From positions 50,512,052-50,576,051 of the forward strand of contig NC_054707.1 of the NCBI RefSeq assembly GCF_016097555.1: a stretch of 64,000 bases of DNA. Direction: 5' to 3'. The notes under the pieces were generated by a model, which worked only from the letters and a program-made list of their open reading frames with translations, was not told where the DNA came from and ran no database searches. Within the stretch, counting starts at the first letter, position 1. Every line of letters starts with the position of its first letter. The translations under genes and the position numbers were made by a program. This document shows, piece by piece, positions 1 through 11,285 of the stretch. The DNA comes from Gigantopelta aegis (lineage: Eukaryota > Mollusca > Gastropoda > Neomphalida > Peltospiridae).

Positions 1-1370
1 CCGATTTCAAAGGAAAAATTGACAGACTGGCGGAGGCCAAACCAATCGGTAAAAGGAAATGATTTGCCGTTCAGAAATAGAATTAAAGATATCGTTATTA
101 CTGTAAAGGTATGTGTGGGTGTCCAGTAGCACAGATTCGTGACACTTGTAAGTTAATATATCTAATTGTCGTTCAAGTCTTAAAAGTGTATACGATGGGG
201 ATATAATAGAAAACAAGATTGCTTGATGAAATCATTACTTCGTTAATGAAAATCGTTTTAATATCATTTTATATTACATTATGCGCTTATTTTGTCATTA
301 GAGTTTGTAAAAAAAATAATACCGATATTAAATTGCTGAAACAATCACATCAATCCCGTCGTTCTTCAAAGTGCTTATAGCATTAAATACGTTGACGTTG
401 CATCGCTGTTCCCTTGAGGATTTAATTCGTTACAAAAAATAAATAATAAAAATAAAAAACACGCTACGAGCATTCACATTTACGACGAAAATGAGTTATT
501 CTTTTCTATATTGCAGTTTAGAAAAATGTTTTCCGTAAGACTCACAATTAGCATCTGCAGACATATTCGAGGAAAATTAGTTTTCGAAGCGAATCCTTCA
601 GCGTTGAAGATGCCTTTAGAAAGCCTAGCTAATCCCCAGTTGGCGATAATGCCATCTATATAATTAAAATCTTACTGGAAACTCTCATGTAAAAATCTCC
701 ATCAGCAGATTAAATCAACGCTACTGTTCAGGAGACAGAACCTTTTTGGGGTTTTTTTTAAATGTGCATCCGAATGGTTTCTGGTGATCCTGGTGTTTCT
801 AATAATTCGAAATGTATTTTTTTTATTTTCAAAAACGCTCACGTATCTCTGAGAAGTAACGGTTATGGAGACGAGTTTTAGTCTACCTTTTAAGGCCATT
901 TCCTCTATTTCAAAATAACAGATTCTTATTTCACTCTATTGTAACTTTATTCAACTGTGTTACAGGTTGGTATATTAATCAAACTTAGTGTCTATTTCAC
1001 AGGTTGAAACTAGGGTCTGTTACTTCAACATGTGTCAAAACGACCTTTCGTCTGAACAATCAAAAAGCGATGACAAACAGTAGACCTTAACGTATGCAGA
1101 CAGAGGGTCGCATGGACACCACATAGTGTTGCTTCATGTCCAAGTCGGCGAGGCACTACGATATCATTAGTCACAATGGGGGGACAGTCGAATTTATTGC
1201 ACAGACGTGCACTTTACAGTTTTCTTTTTACGCGAAATTCCCACTTTTAATAAGTTAGTGTGACACTCCGAGACTGGTACAATATAGAGGGACTAATTAT
1301 TGGGAATTTTCTGAAAACACTAAGTATTGTTGTTCAATAACAGGAATTCCTGGAAAAACCTGTTAATCAA

Positions 1371-1373
<3 letters not shown>
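1..1373. other. no gene recognised
   Basis: This is AT-rich non-coding sequence with no splice-supported reading frame and no repeat I can match elsewhere in the window. Confidence 0.6.
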
Positions 1374-1452
<79 letters not shown>

Positions 1453-1480
1453 TGTTGTGTATAACAGACACACACCACAC

Positions 1481-1558
<78 letters not shown>
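1374..1558. repeat. (TC)n(TG)n ... (CA)n(AG)n inverted microsatellite
   Basis: About 60 bases of TC, then 20 of TG, a short AT-rich centre, CA, and about 75 bases of AG make a long self-complementary tract. Confidence 0.95.
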
Positions 1559-2635
1559 TATACTTTAATCTTTATTACTAGTTTTTAACAAAATTTGATC
1601 TTAAAGAGTAATCGATTAACGATAATGTATACGACACTTATAAATAAGTTTACATTGAACAGATGAAGCGAAATGCGTGCTGTAGGATTCACGTATATTA
1701 CTAAAGAACTTTTTTCAAACTATTATCATGCACGACAGTCGTGGGGCGCGTTTGGCTCGGATCAGTCTGTATCCATATCATCTGTGCGTGCAGCTGTCTA
1801 CTTAATGTCGACGTAACGTAACAAGTCGCCAACAGACACCTTATCTCTCCCTGAAGACCTTCATAAATACATCTGCTGTAATGGCTTATCTTGAATCCAG
1901 TCGAGATACCATTTGGCCATCTCTTTTATCATTTCATTCATTTGTTTTAGGCACAGAGCTCTGTGTCATCCGTAACTGGTTATTTGAAGAACAACATGCG
2001 TCTACTTAATAAATAAAGTTAGAGACATGTTGTTTCAGCTGGAAAACGTTCAGAAAGAAAAGTACTTATAAAGCAAGGTCGACGATGAATAGAAGAATAC
2101 TTAAAGAGAAATAAGACTTCCTGCTGGGAACGGGTTTTTTCACCATAACAGTTGTCTTCTTAGTAATTATCTTTAATAGAATTAATCGATGTACTGAGAT
2201 ACCTGTGTTGCAAGCGGGTTTCTTTTCGTATCCTCTAGTGCCGTGATCACAGTGTGTTAGACACTAGCTGCTGATGAAACACGAACTCGCCCTTGCCTAG
2301 GTCCTCACTGAGTAGAGGGAAAGTTTTCCTCGGTCTAGAACTCAAAGTTTTGGGACGCATACGGCAAACTGTCGCACCTGTTATATCAACTGCATCATCA
2401 TCATGTTATATTAATGGCATAATACAGTAGAAGATCCTGATCGGAATCAAGCAGGGGTGACAATGAGTCTTTGAAGCTGCTGGTGGATGGGGAAGGGGCG
2501 AGGATAGTATGTTTCTTTTCTTACAATAGGGGATAAAGGTGACGCAGGATTGAGGGTGAGAAAATATAAAGTACAGGAAATTCCTTGCTGGAATATAACT
2601 ATTTATATCTGGTCTGTTTCAATTATAAAAAAAAA

Positions 2636-2935
2636 AAAATGTTTTATTTAACGACGCACTCAAAACATTTTATTTACGGTTATATGGCGTCAGACATATG
2701 GTTAAGTACCACACATATATTGAGAGGAAACCCGCTGTCGCCACTTCATGGGCTACTCTTTTCGATTAGCAGCAAGGGATCTTTTATATGCACCATCCCA
2801 CAGACAGGATAGTACATACCACGGCCTTTGTTACACCAGTTGTGGAGCACTGGATGGAACGAGAAATAGCCCAATGGGTCCACCGACCGCACATCAAGCG
2901 AACGCTTATACCATTGAGCCACGTCCTGCCCCTAT
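2636..2935 (-). mobile_element. tRNA-derived SINE, head A + tail 1
   Basis: The reverse-complement 3' tail (TTTATTTAACGACGCACTC) lies at the left and a tRNA-like head (ACCATTGAGCCACGTCCTGC) at the right. An A-rich run is at the tail. The flanking duplication is at best TATAAA. Confidence 0.85.
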
Positions 2936-3075
2936 AAAGTACACAGAAAATATTAATTGCATTAATATAGCAATCAGGTCTTTTCAATATGAGGAAGAAT
3001 ATCAAATACAAAATTGAACGTCACGTCTTAACCTGTCGGTCATCTTTATTGGATGTTGGGAAGTGTATGTATGTG

Positions 3076-3078
<3 letters not shown>

Positions 3079-3114
<36 letters not shown>
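3079..3114. repeat. poly-G run
   Basis: About 35 G bases in a row. Similar runs occur at 4266-4324 (interrupted), 22039-22067, 26240-26258 and, as C, 29309-29336. Confidence 0.95.
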
Positions 3115-3116
<2 letters not shown>

Positions 3117-3718
3117 TATAATTCAAGATATCCTCTTACAATTCACATGACAAGAGAGAGAGAATATTTTAGTCATTATAAAACCGCCGCTTTAAGAGAA
3201 GATATTTTAAAGGGACACACATGCATGGCCACAAATTTTCACACTTTGTCATACTTAGAACCTTTTGTTAAGTATTGTTGTAATCATTGTCTGCCAGCAA
3301 ATGGATTAGTTCAGTTAAAGGTTGGAAATCTCTGTTAGTATGATATGAATAATACAGAATGTAAATATCACCATTAATAACTTCAAAGACAGTAAAAAAA
3401 TATATAAATAATAATAACAAATTCAAAATGGCTGCCAATATTCAGATTTAACCAAGCATAAACGTAATTTGTATAGTCTTCTGACTGATAAATTACTTCA
3501 GTTAAATTTATTAAACTAACATTAATGTGATGCAGGAATAGTGGATAATGTGCATACATGTAAATACTATCGATAACAAACATATTGTAATCCAGCACAT
3601 AACATTACATGCTAGCTTCACAATATGTTTGAGAGAAAAATAGATTTCACATGTGGCAAGATTCAAAATGATCGCCGGTCATTACAAATGACTTTTAAAA
3701 GGTGTTCTTGAACTCCTC

Positions 3719-4256
3719 GTCGGTGAGCCTATTGGGATATTTCTCGTGATATGTGCTATCATTTCTGTGAAATGGTGCATATAAAAAATCCCTTGCAGGG
3801 TTTCTAGAATTTTTACAAAATTCACTAGCCATGGGATAAGTGATTTAAAACATTTACTAACCATGATTAAAATTTCACTAGCCCTACTTCACTTAATACA
3901 ATTTATAGTAATAGTAATAATCGGATATGTTACCTAAAGATGGAGATAGAGATTAAAAACACTAAGATTGGGGGTGGAAGTGGGTGCAGGATATTCATAT
4001 TTACAAAAGAGACTTCCATGCAGCATTTGACAACGTTGTTTTCACTAGCCATCGGGCATGGCAGTAGTAACTAGCCCAACATTGAATATCATTAGCCATC
4101 GGAGTGGGGCTATCATAATCTAGAAGCCCTGCCTAGCTACTAATGAAAACATGTAGCGGGTTTCCTATCTAATACTATATGTCAAAATTACCAAATGTTT
4201 GACATCCAATAGCCGGTGTTCAATAAACCAGTGTACATTAGTGATGTCGTTAAACC
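3719..4256 (+). mobile_element. SINE (head A + tail 2) split by a MITE
   Basis: The SINE body occupies 3719-3794 and resumes at about 4133-4256, ending GATGTCGTTAAAC. The 338-bp ACTAGCC-rich element sits between the halves. Confidence 0.75.
3795..4132. mobile_element. ACTAGCC-rich element, copy 1, inserted in a SINE
   Basis: Ends GCAGGGTTTCTAGA and TCTAGAAGCCCTGC are inverted repeats with one mismatch. The interior repeats ACTAGCC/ATTAGCC several times. Copies 2 and 3 are at 34882-35250 and 47305-47660. Confidence 0.82.
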
Positions 4257-4845
4257 AGGGTCATAGCTAGCGAGGGGAGGGGGGGGGGGCAAGGGGGGGG
4301 GGGGGCAAGGGGGGGGGGGGGGGGTAGTTGCCTCCCAAAAACAAATCTGGTAGAAATAACAGAAATTGACTGGATATTGATATTAACGTTTTAAGTATGT
4401 AACCTCCCTGAAATGGCTGCAAAATGGTATTTCAGAGCTTCTAGATTTCAAAATTCACCGGGGGCATGCCCCGAACCCCCTAGTGTCTTGCTCCTTCCAT
4501 GATCATTCGTTCCAAGAATTCATCTGCCCCCACCCCCCACCCAAACCCTAAAAAAAAACCCTCCTAGCTACGCTCCTGTAAACAAGATAAAGCGTTTAAT
4601 AGTGGTATATGCTACTCATCTGCACTAATATAAACTAAATTTTATGGGCGGTTGGTCTAGGATCGATCCCCGTCGGTGGGCCTATTGGGCTATTTCTCGC
4701 TCTAGCCAGTGCACCACGACTGGTATATCAAAGGACGTGGTATGTGCTATCATGTCTGTGGGATGGTGCATATAAAAGATGCCTTGCCACTAATGGAAAA
4801 ATGTAGCGGGTTTCATCTCTGTGACTGTCAAAATGATCATATATA

Positions 4846-6445
4846 CTACTCAAAAGAATTTAAGGGTCAGACGATATTTTCGACATTATTTTCTGAATGT
4901 CAATTATATTAGCTAGACCATAATGTCACGCATGGTATTGTTCCATTTTGACGAAAGTGGGTCTAAGCAACCCATAAATGAATTAAAATCCACTGTCATT
5001 GACACTGTCGACTAGTTCTAATGGCGAAAACATGCTTACATTTGCACGTAAATTATGGCAAAAGCGAAAGGTCTGCTAAGTGCCCATAACTTGCTTTTTC
5101 ACAAAGCGCTTCATTTGCACGCTTTGCATGTGTATTCCATGTTCCCAATGCTGAATTTCCGTATAATTGGAGCTTGCGTTCGTGTACGGTGCACACTCCA
5201 AATTCGACAATGGTACGACGTCAACTGACTATCGAAGATCGAGGAAGGGCTATTGCTTGGCTTCAGGATGGCAATACGCAAAGAAATGTTGCTCTGAGAC
5301 TTGGCGTCAGTCAGAGTGTCGTTGGCCGACTGTGGCAACGGTACCAAGCAACGAATTCTGTTCGAAATCGTCCACGTTCGGGAAGACCCCGAAGCACTAC
5401 AAATAGAGAGGACCGCTACATCACCAATATGGCTCCACGTCAACGCACAACCACTGCACGCCGATTACGTGACAATCTGCGGATTGCGACTGGAACTCGA
5501 GTGTCTGATCAAACCATACGCAATCGTCTGAGAGCCAATAATCTACGCTGCCGTCGCCAGGCTGTTCGACCACCACTCCTACCACGTCACAGAACGGCCA
5601 GACGTCACTGGTGCACGCTTCATCTGCGGTGGCAACGTGTTCAGTGGGGTCGAGTGATGTTTACTGATGAGTCCAGGTTTAGTCTCCAGTTCAACGACGG
5701 TCGGGTTCGTGTCTGCAGACGTCCTGGGGAGCGCTTCGCTGACGTTAACGTTAGACGACGTCACCGGTTCGGTGGTGGCAGTGTCATGGTGTGGGGCGGC
5801 ATCTCTATCCACCACAGGACCCCCCTCTATGTGGTGGATGGCAATCTGAATGGAATCCGCTATCTGAATGAGATTATCCGGCCGTTGGTTCTCCCAGGCC
5901 TTCAGCAGATTGGCGGCGGGGCAGTTTTGCAGGATGACAATGCCAGACCCCACCGCGCCAGGGTGGTAACGGACTTTCTCAGACAACAAGGTATCGCCAG
6001 GATGGATTGGCCAGCATATTCGCCTGACTTGGCCCCAATAGAGTCGCCTGGGACGAATTAGGCAGGAGAGTTCGGGATAACCATGCCCCTCCGGCCAACC
6101 TTCATGATCTGGGTCAACTTCTTATGGCAGAGTGGCAGGCCATTCCCCAAGAGTTCTTCAGACGTCTGATCAACAGCATGAGGCAACGATGTGTCGAGTG
6201 TATTCGCGCCAGGGGTGGATTCACACACTATTAAACGAATGTTCTAATGTGTAAAATCCATGTTTGACAACCTTCAACTTTGACACCATGTCATGTGACT
6301 TTCTTGTATACAGTGACGTTTATTTGTGTTTTTTTGTAAATATGGAACAATAAATAAAAAATTTGGTTTAGTTTACATCATCAATCTAATACACTCTGAA
6401 ACTTATTTGGTTATAAATTTTTGACCCTTAAATTCTTTTGAGTAG
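4846..6445 (+). mobile_element. Tc1-like DD34E transposon, copy 1
   Basis: The 1.6-kb element is bounded by 23-bp inverted repeats that begin CTACTCAAAAGAATTTAAGG and match at both ends. It sits in a TA-rich target inside a SINE whose halves are 4645-4845 and 6446-6519. It encodes one transposase (separate entry). Confidence 0.93.
5210..6234 (+). pseudogene. Tc1-like transposase, one frameshift
   Basis: Translation starts MVRRQLTIEDRGRAI with a helix-turn-helix N-terminus (RNVALRLGVSQSVVGRLW) and a GRPR motif near residue 70. The catalytic triad is visible as FTDES, QDDNARPH and SPDLAPIE, with 34 residues between the second Asp and the Glu, which is the DD34E signature of Tc1. Compared with the copy at 29.8 kb, one base is missing at about 6044, directly after the catalytic Glu, and the frame stops at 6058-6060. 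The remaining C-terminus (GRRVRDNH to RGGFTHY) reads on in the shifted frame to TAA at 6234. Restored length would be about 341 residues, normal for the family. Apart from this one base I see no damage, so the copy is young but probably inactive. Confidence 0.92.
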
Positions 6446-6519
6446 ATATATGTTTGACATCCAATAGCCGTTGATTAATAAATTAGTGCTCTAGTGGTGT
6501 CGTTAAACAAAACAAACTT

Positions 6520-7720
6520 TGTATTAGTCTTTGTTTAACGGTATGGAGAAAATATCGGCACTTAAGTCATTAACATGGTTGGGATCACGACATGTGACAG
6601 CTTATTGATCCGGTGGGAACTAAAGCGTTCTACAACAAATAACTAAACCCTAAAATGGTCATAGACACATTTATCACTTTCAGCTATTTCGAACTATAGT
6701 CCTTCCCACAGAGATCGCCTTTTTCATATTAAGAAAGTTACTGCAAGTTATTTATTTCTGAGCCGACTGTTTTCTAAATTGAACCCCGGGGCGGACATGC
6801 TTGAAACCTCTGTGGTACATGAGCATGTTAAAACGTTACGCACGCACTCGACACCTGGGGTTACTTCATTTCTGTAATTTCACAATTAATAAAATTATTA
6901 TTTTCTTGAAAACTGATAACTGTTCATTTATATAATCCAGTAAATTAATTACTCATAGGCCTCAAACCTGTAAAAGTAGGGGTGTGGGGTTTGAGCTTCC
7001 CCCAGAAAACTTTGAAGTTCATGAATTCAGTATATAATTATGTTCAACCTTGTGAGCACCATAATGGATAAGCTCCCCATCTCCGTTCCATGGCCCCTGC
7101 ATTACCGTCACGGGACCTTATGAACTCTCTTGTATCCGCGCCTGAATTTAATATCATCTTATTTCATCAAGCATTTTATTTTTATGACATTTTTTAATTA
7201 TTCTGTTTAACAACATCACAGCACATTTTAAACAACAAGTATTTGGGTTCTAACATAATTATTTCTTCGACACCAAAGAAAGGGAGCATTCTTGCCATCA
7301 CAAGGACTAATCCTAAAGTTCCATGGATTTGATGTCCAACGAGGTTGATCGATCCCAAAACGAACCGCACGACATAACGCAAGTATACAGCTATGTTCAC
7401 ATACACACGGATATAGATCTCATCATGTGGCCTATGTATAAAAAAACAATCGAATGTAGTATTCACATTATGTACGATTATAAATTCACTATTTGTACGG
7501 CAACACGTCATACCAAACGAAACAAGCACCGGAAGCTATATTTGCCAACTTCCGGCGTGCGTTTTGGCGTGATGGTACGATTTTAATCGCTACATGGAGC
7601 GATCGAAATAATCGTGTTCATATCCGGATACGATTATTTCGATTTCTACATGTAGTGATTGAAATTACTGTCCATATCCGGATGACGTATCCATATTCGG
7701 ACATGTGAATACCTCCACTA
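6520..7720. other. no gene recognised
   Basis: It contains a fragment of a dispersed repeat (ACATGCTTGAAACCTCTGTG near 6797, also at 33.1, 34.5 and 48.6 kb) and a 12-bp inverted repeat (CGAAATAATCGT) near 7603-7642. It could be intron of the neuropeptide gene. Confidence 0.5.
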
Positions 7721-7734
7721 TCCGTGGTGTATGA

Positions 7735-8119
7735 ACCGGCCTCGGTGGCGTAGTGGTTAGGCCATCGGTCTACAGGCTGGTAGGTGCTGGGTTCGGATCC
7801 CAGTCGAGGCATGGGATTTTTAATCCAGATACCGACTCCAAACCCTGAGTGAGTGATCCGCAAGGCTCAATGGGTAGGTGTAAACCACTTGCACCGACCA
7901 GTGATCCATAACTGGTTCAACAAAGGCCATGGTTTGTGCTATCCTGCCTGTGGGAAGCGCAAATAAAAGATCCCTTGCTGCTAATCGGAAAGAGTAGCCC
8001 ATGTAGTGGCGACAGCGGGTTTCCTCTCTATATATCTGTGTGGTCTTTAACAATATGTTTGACCGTAAATAAAATGTGTTGAGTGCGTCGTTAAATAAAA
8101 CATTTCTTTCTTTTTTCTT
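7735..8119 (+). mobile_element. tRNA-derived SINE, head B + tail 1, full length
   Basis: It is flanked by a 14-bp target duplication TCCGTGGTGTATGA (7721-7734 and 8120-8133). The tRNA-like head has an A-box-like TGGCGTAGTGGTTAGG and a B-box GGGTTCGGATCCC. The 3' end is TGAGTGCGTCGTTAAATAAA. It ends 98 bases before the neuropeptide exon. Confidence 0.93.
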
Positions 8120-8217
8120 TCCGTGGTGTATGAGAACACAGCTTTATTGGATATACCTGATCTGTATACAATTATATTATGTATTATAGTAAGTATCTGT
8201 ATGATTGTATATTCCAG

Positions 8218-8738
8218 GTCGAGCTGAACTCGAGGAACAAGCCAGATTTGATAACCAAGTCATATTACACAATTTCATAAAGCAGTACCTTCGTTACCAA
8301 CAGGCCGGCCCTGACATAGCCGATGGAAACGTGTTATGGGGTTTGTTGTATGGTAACCCATCTACCTTGTACGATTCTGGTTTGGCCTTGAAGAAGAGGC
8401 AGGATGAAGCGTGGAATTCTGGGCCCGCCAGGAAGCGATCGACTGGCGCCAAGCGCCAACAAGCCTGGCACGTCAACTACGGGAAACGGTATAGACACTT
8501 GTCTGACGTCAAAGGAAACCAAGGGTGGTATTTTGGGTACGGGAAGCGAGTTACAAGCGAAGAGGAGCCGTTTGGTGCTGGTAGATGGCCGTCTGCTTCC
8601 ATGGTCCTACACCCTCCGTGGTACGACTATGGGAACAAGTTAAAGGCAAACCAGTTTGTTGACAATGCTAAAAGGCAACAGGCTTGGCACACGTCTTACG
8701 GTAAGAGGCAGCAAGCCTGGCATAACCCGTACGGTTAA
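8218..8738 (+). CDS. Wx3Yamide neuropeptide precursor, 3' terminal coding exon (partial gene)
   Basis: The exon opens after a TATTCCAG acceptor, with its first two bases completing a split codon, and ends at TAA 8736-8738. The last part encodes peptides bounded by KR and carrying the GKR amidation-cleavage signal: QQAWHVNYGKR, QQAWHTSYGKR, a terminal QQAWHNPYG before the stop, and a diverged GNQGWYFGYGKR. All four fit W-x3-Y-amide, and the three QQ forms would probably gain an N-terminal pyroglutamate. Wx3Yamide precursors are described from molluscs; the assignment rests on that motif. The first 60 or so residues form an acidic spacer with no copies. There is no signal peptide here, so one or more upstream exons are missing. 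I did not find them between 1 and 8217, and they may lie outside the window. The product would be a secreted neuropeptide or hormone; its receptor and effect cannot be read from sequence. Confidence 0.82.
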
Positions 8739-8797
8739 CTGACAAATGATCGTTTCACGATTTGTTTTGTTCTTGTTTTTGTCAAATGTCAATTTCA

Positions 8798-8803
8798 AAT
8801 AAA
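8798..8803 (+). terminator. polyadenylation signal AATAAA of the neuropeptide gene
   Basis: A canonical AATAAA lies 60 bases after the stop codon of the Wx3Yamide precursor. A GT- and G-rich stretch (8805-8842) follows, as expected downstream of a cleavage site. Confidence 0.6.
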
Positions 8804-8967
8804 TGTGTTTGGGGACGGGGGTGGGGGGTGGGGGGGGGGGGGCAGTTAGAGGTTGAAGTGTGGAGCGTAAACGCACACTTGCTTAAAATTGTAGAACAGC
8901 TATTTATATCCTGTTTTCTGAAGTTTTGTTTTCGTCTGTGTTTAAATCCAGTAGGATCTTGCAGAGT

Positions 8968-9105
8968 AAGCTTCGGTTTCGATTTGTTAGTAATATTTAC
9001 GAGTTGAAGTTTGGATTTGTTAGTAATATTTACGAGTTGAAGTTTGGATTTTTTAGTAATATTTACAAGCTGAAGTTTGGATTTCTTAGTAATATTTACG
9101 AGCTG
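8968..9105 (+). repeat. 33-bp tandem repeat, about four units, downstream of the neuropeptide gene
   Basis: Four slightly diverged copies share the core TTAGTAATATTTACGAG followed by TTGAAGTTTGGATTT. The array begins about 165 bases past the polyadenylation signal, so it is probably outside the mRNA. Confidence 0.85.
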
Positions 9106-9624
9106 ATGGTACGTTACCAGAAAATATTAAGTATACAAAGAATATAGTTAGTGCTTTGTTTCAAATACATATCATACCAGTGTTTTATTTTATTCAAATT
9201 TGTTATCGATAGTTTACGTGCGAGACAGTTTATTTTTTTAATACAAAATAATGCAGAAATCCATCATAGCGTTGTTGTTCTATACGTTGTCGGCACACTA
9301 GTGTAAATTTGTCAAAGCACACCAAGAGATATAGGAAGATGCATGGTAATTAAAATTGGAAATGGAGACAGAAATGTGTTAATGTGGGAGCACGGCTCAC
9401 GGTCATTCGTGTCCTGGTGGAGTTTCTGGCTGTTTAGTAAGTCTGTTGTTAACATTACTAGATGAACGAGGCGAGAACGTTAAGGCTACGCCACACGATA
9501 CGAGTGTCATGTACGAGAATAGCCCATTGCTTAGCAACCGATGAAATCGTAGCGTTTGTCTTGCCACAATCATCTAACCTCGTACAAGGCACTCGTATCA
9601 TTCAATAATTACACCTCGGTGGAT

Positions 9625-9820
9625 CCATTCAGCTGATTGGGTTTTTTCTTGTTCCAACCAGTGCACCGCGGCCGTAGTATGTGCATATAAAGGATCCATT
9701 GCTGTATTAGGAAAAATGTAGCGACTTCCTCTACGTGTCAGAATTACCAAATGTCTGACACCCAATAGCTGATGATTAATTAATCAATGTGCTCTACTGG
9801 TGTCGTTAAACAAAACAAAC
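9625..9820 (+). mobile_element. SINE, 5'-truncated, head A body + tail 2
   Basis: The body TTCCAACCAGTGCACC leads into CCAATAGCTGATGATTAATT and the tail CTACTGGTGTCGTTAAAC. The tRNA-like head is lost. Confidence 0.8.
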
Positions 9821-10174
9821 TTTAACATTCATTAATTAGGTTCAATATCCTGTCCTGGGTATACAATTCAGCTGTGTGTCCAGGACAGAGAATTAGTGGT
9901 TAGTTTGTTAGTAAGAGAGAAGTCAGTGTACATGTATATAGTGGTCATACACCTATCCATAGAGTCGTTAAACGTGCTCTGGGTGGGAGCCGGTACAGGG
10001 ATGCGACCCTAGTATCTACCAGCTTAGTACCTACCAGTTTAAGTCCGGTGGCTGACCACAATATCACCAAGGCCGGTCACTCGTATCGTGTGACCTCACC
10101 TTTATACAAGCACACTACAACACGGCATGCAATACCGCACAGTGCGCTCGACTGGTTCTATCTAGTAATATTAA

Positions 10175-10532
10175 AGGGACATTCCTGAGCTTGCTGCAAT
10201 GTAAGATTTTTTCGACAAATAAAATATTTCTATGATTGAACTTACAAATTAAATATATTTTCTTGTTTAGAATATCATTGTCTGTATATTCAATGTGTTT
10301 CTGGTCGTCTTAATATTTGTAAATAGCCCAACCTAGATTTTGTCTTCAAATAATTTCGTACGTACGAAAAAGCTATATTTTAGAAAATAAAATGTAATTT
10401 AACCTAGTATAAATATTAGAACGATCAGAAACACGTTTAATATACAGCCACTAATACGTAATTACAATCGTTAAAAAAATCTCTGTTAGTTGATAACATC
10501 TTAAAAGTTGCAGCAAACTGAGGAATGTCCCT
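10175..10532. mobile_element. TTAA-flanked MITE, family 1, complete
   Basis: The terminal inverted repeats begin AGGGACATTCCTGAG and both sides carry TTAA (10171-10174, 10533-10536). It is AT-rich with no coding capacity. Internal halves are also mutually complementary. Confidence 0.9.
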
Positions 10533-11285
10533 TTAATATCAAAACATCATGATGACAGACATGTTGCAAGAATGGCGCTGGCAGTAACCAATGGTAGAGA
10601 TAACGCATGGATTTCTTAAAACTCTAATTGTATTTCTGTCGTGTACTAGTAAATAGAGATTAATACATGAGTGACCGTTAGATACCATTTATCTCACAAC
10701 GAGTTGTTTTAAAATGTATCTAACCAGCGAAAGCGAGTTTGATACGTTTTTAAACAACGAGTTGTGAGATAAATGGTATCTAACGGACACGAATGTATTA
10801 TTCTGTTTCTTACATATCCGCAAATACCAGGTTTTAACATCTTTTTGGACTAAAAGTTATTTACAGCCGTTGCATTTGTAGCGAACTTACACGTCACAGA
10901 CACATGATTGTCAGGTTAACTATACGTCACAATGTAATCTATTTCCACCGTGTTGCTTTTCACTGGCTGCTTGGCACTGGTGACCTGGTTATCACCTAGG
11001 AGCAGCCAGTTGTATGTCATGAAATTGTTAATACACATTCGTGTGTTAACAACCCATGTGTTATGGTGTTCTCACCAACGGGTGTGTAAGAAATAATGTT
11101 ACAAGGCGGTTAAGCGAGATTGTAATTTTAAGTTTACGAAATTGTTTGATCCGGTTACTTATTTCTGACAAATATATTATAAAGTATTGTGTTAATAGAT
11201 GTCATCTGTATATCCGTATATCTTGTACTGCTAATAAATGCTGGAATATTTTTCAGAAACGTTTTCGTTGTCTAAATGTGTAACA

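Larger units (their letters stand above)
4645..6519 (+). mobile_element. SINE (head A + tail 2) split by the Tc1 transposon
   Basis: The left half, 4645-4845, carries the B-box GGATCGATCCC and the shared body. The right half, 6446-6519, carries the TGCTCTAGTGGTGTCGTTAA tail. The first head bases are missing. Confidence 0.85.

Noticed and set aside
2748..3017. Open frames containing GYSFRLAARDLL
   Set aside because: They recur wherever the SINE occurs and are translations of its non-coding body.
5111..5989. Antisense open frames over the Tc1 transposase, and the same at 29675-30816
   Set aside because: They are shadow frames of a real coding region; both copies show identical shadows.
7740..7812. 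Possible tRNA genes at SINE heads (A- and B-box-like motifs)
   Set aside because: They are fused to the SINE body, lack a foldable acceptor stem by eye, and several have SINE-type target duplications.
8968..9105. CRISPR-like direct repeats
   Set aside because: The units are tandem without spacers and the DNA is eukaryotic.
10171..10536. Assigning the TTAA MITEs to piggyBac
   Set aside because: TTAA fits, but the AGGGA ends do not match usual piggyBac termini and no transposase is in the window.
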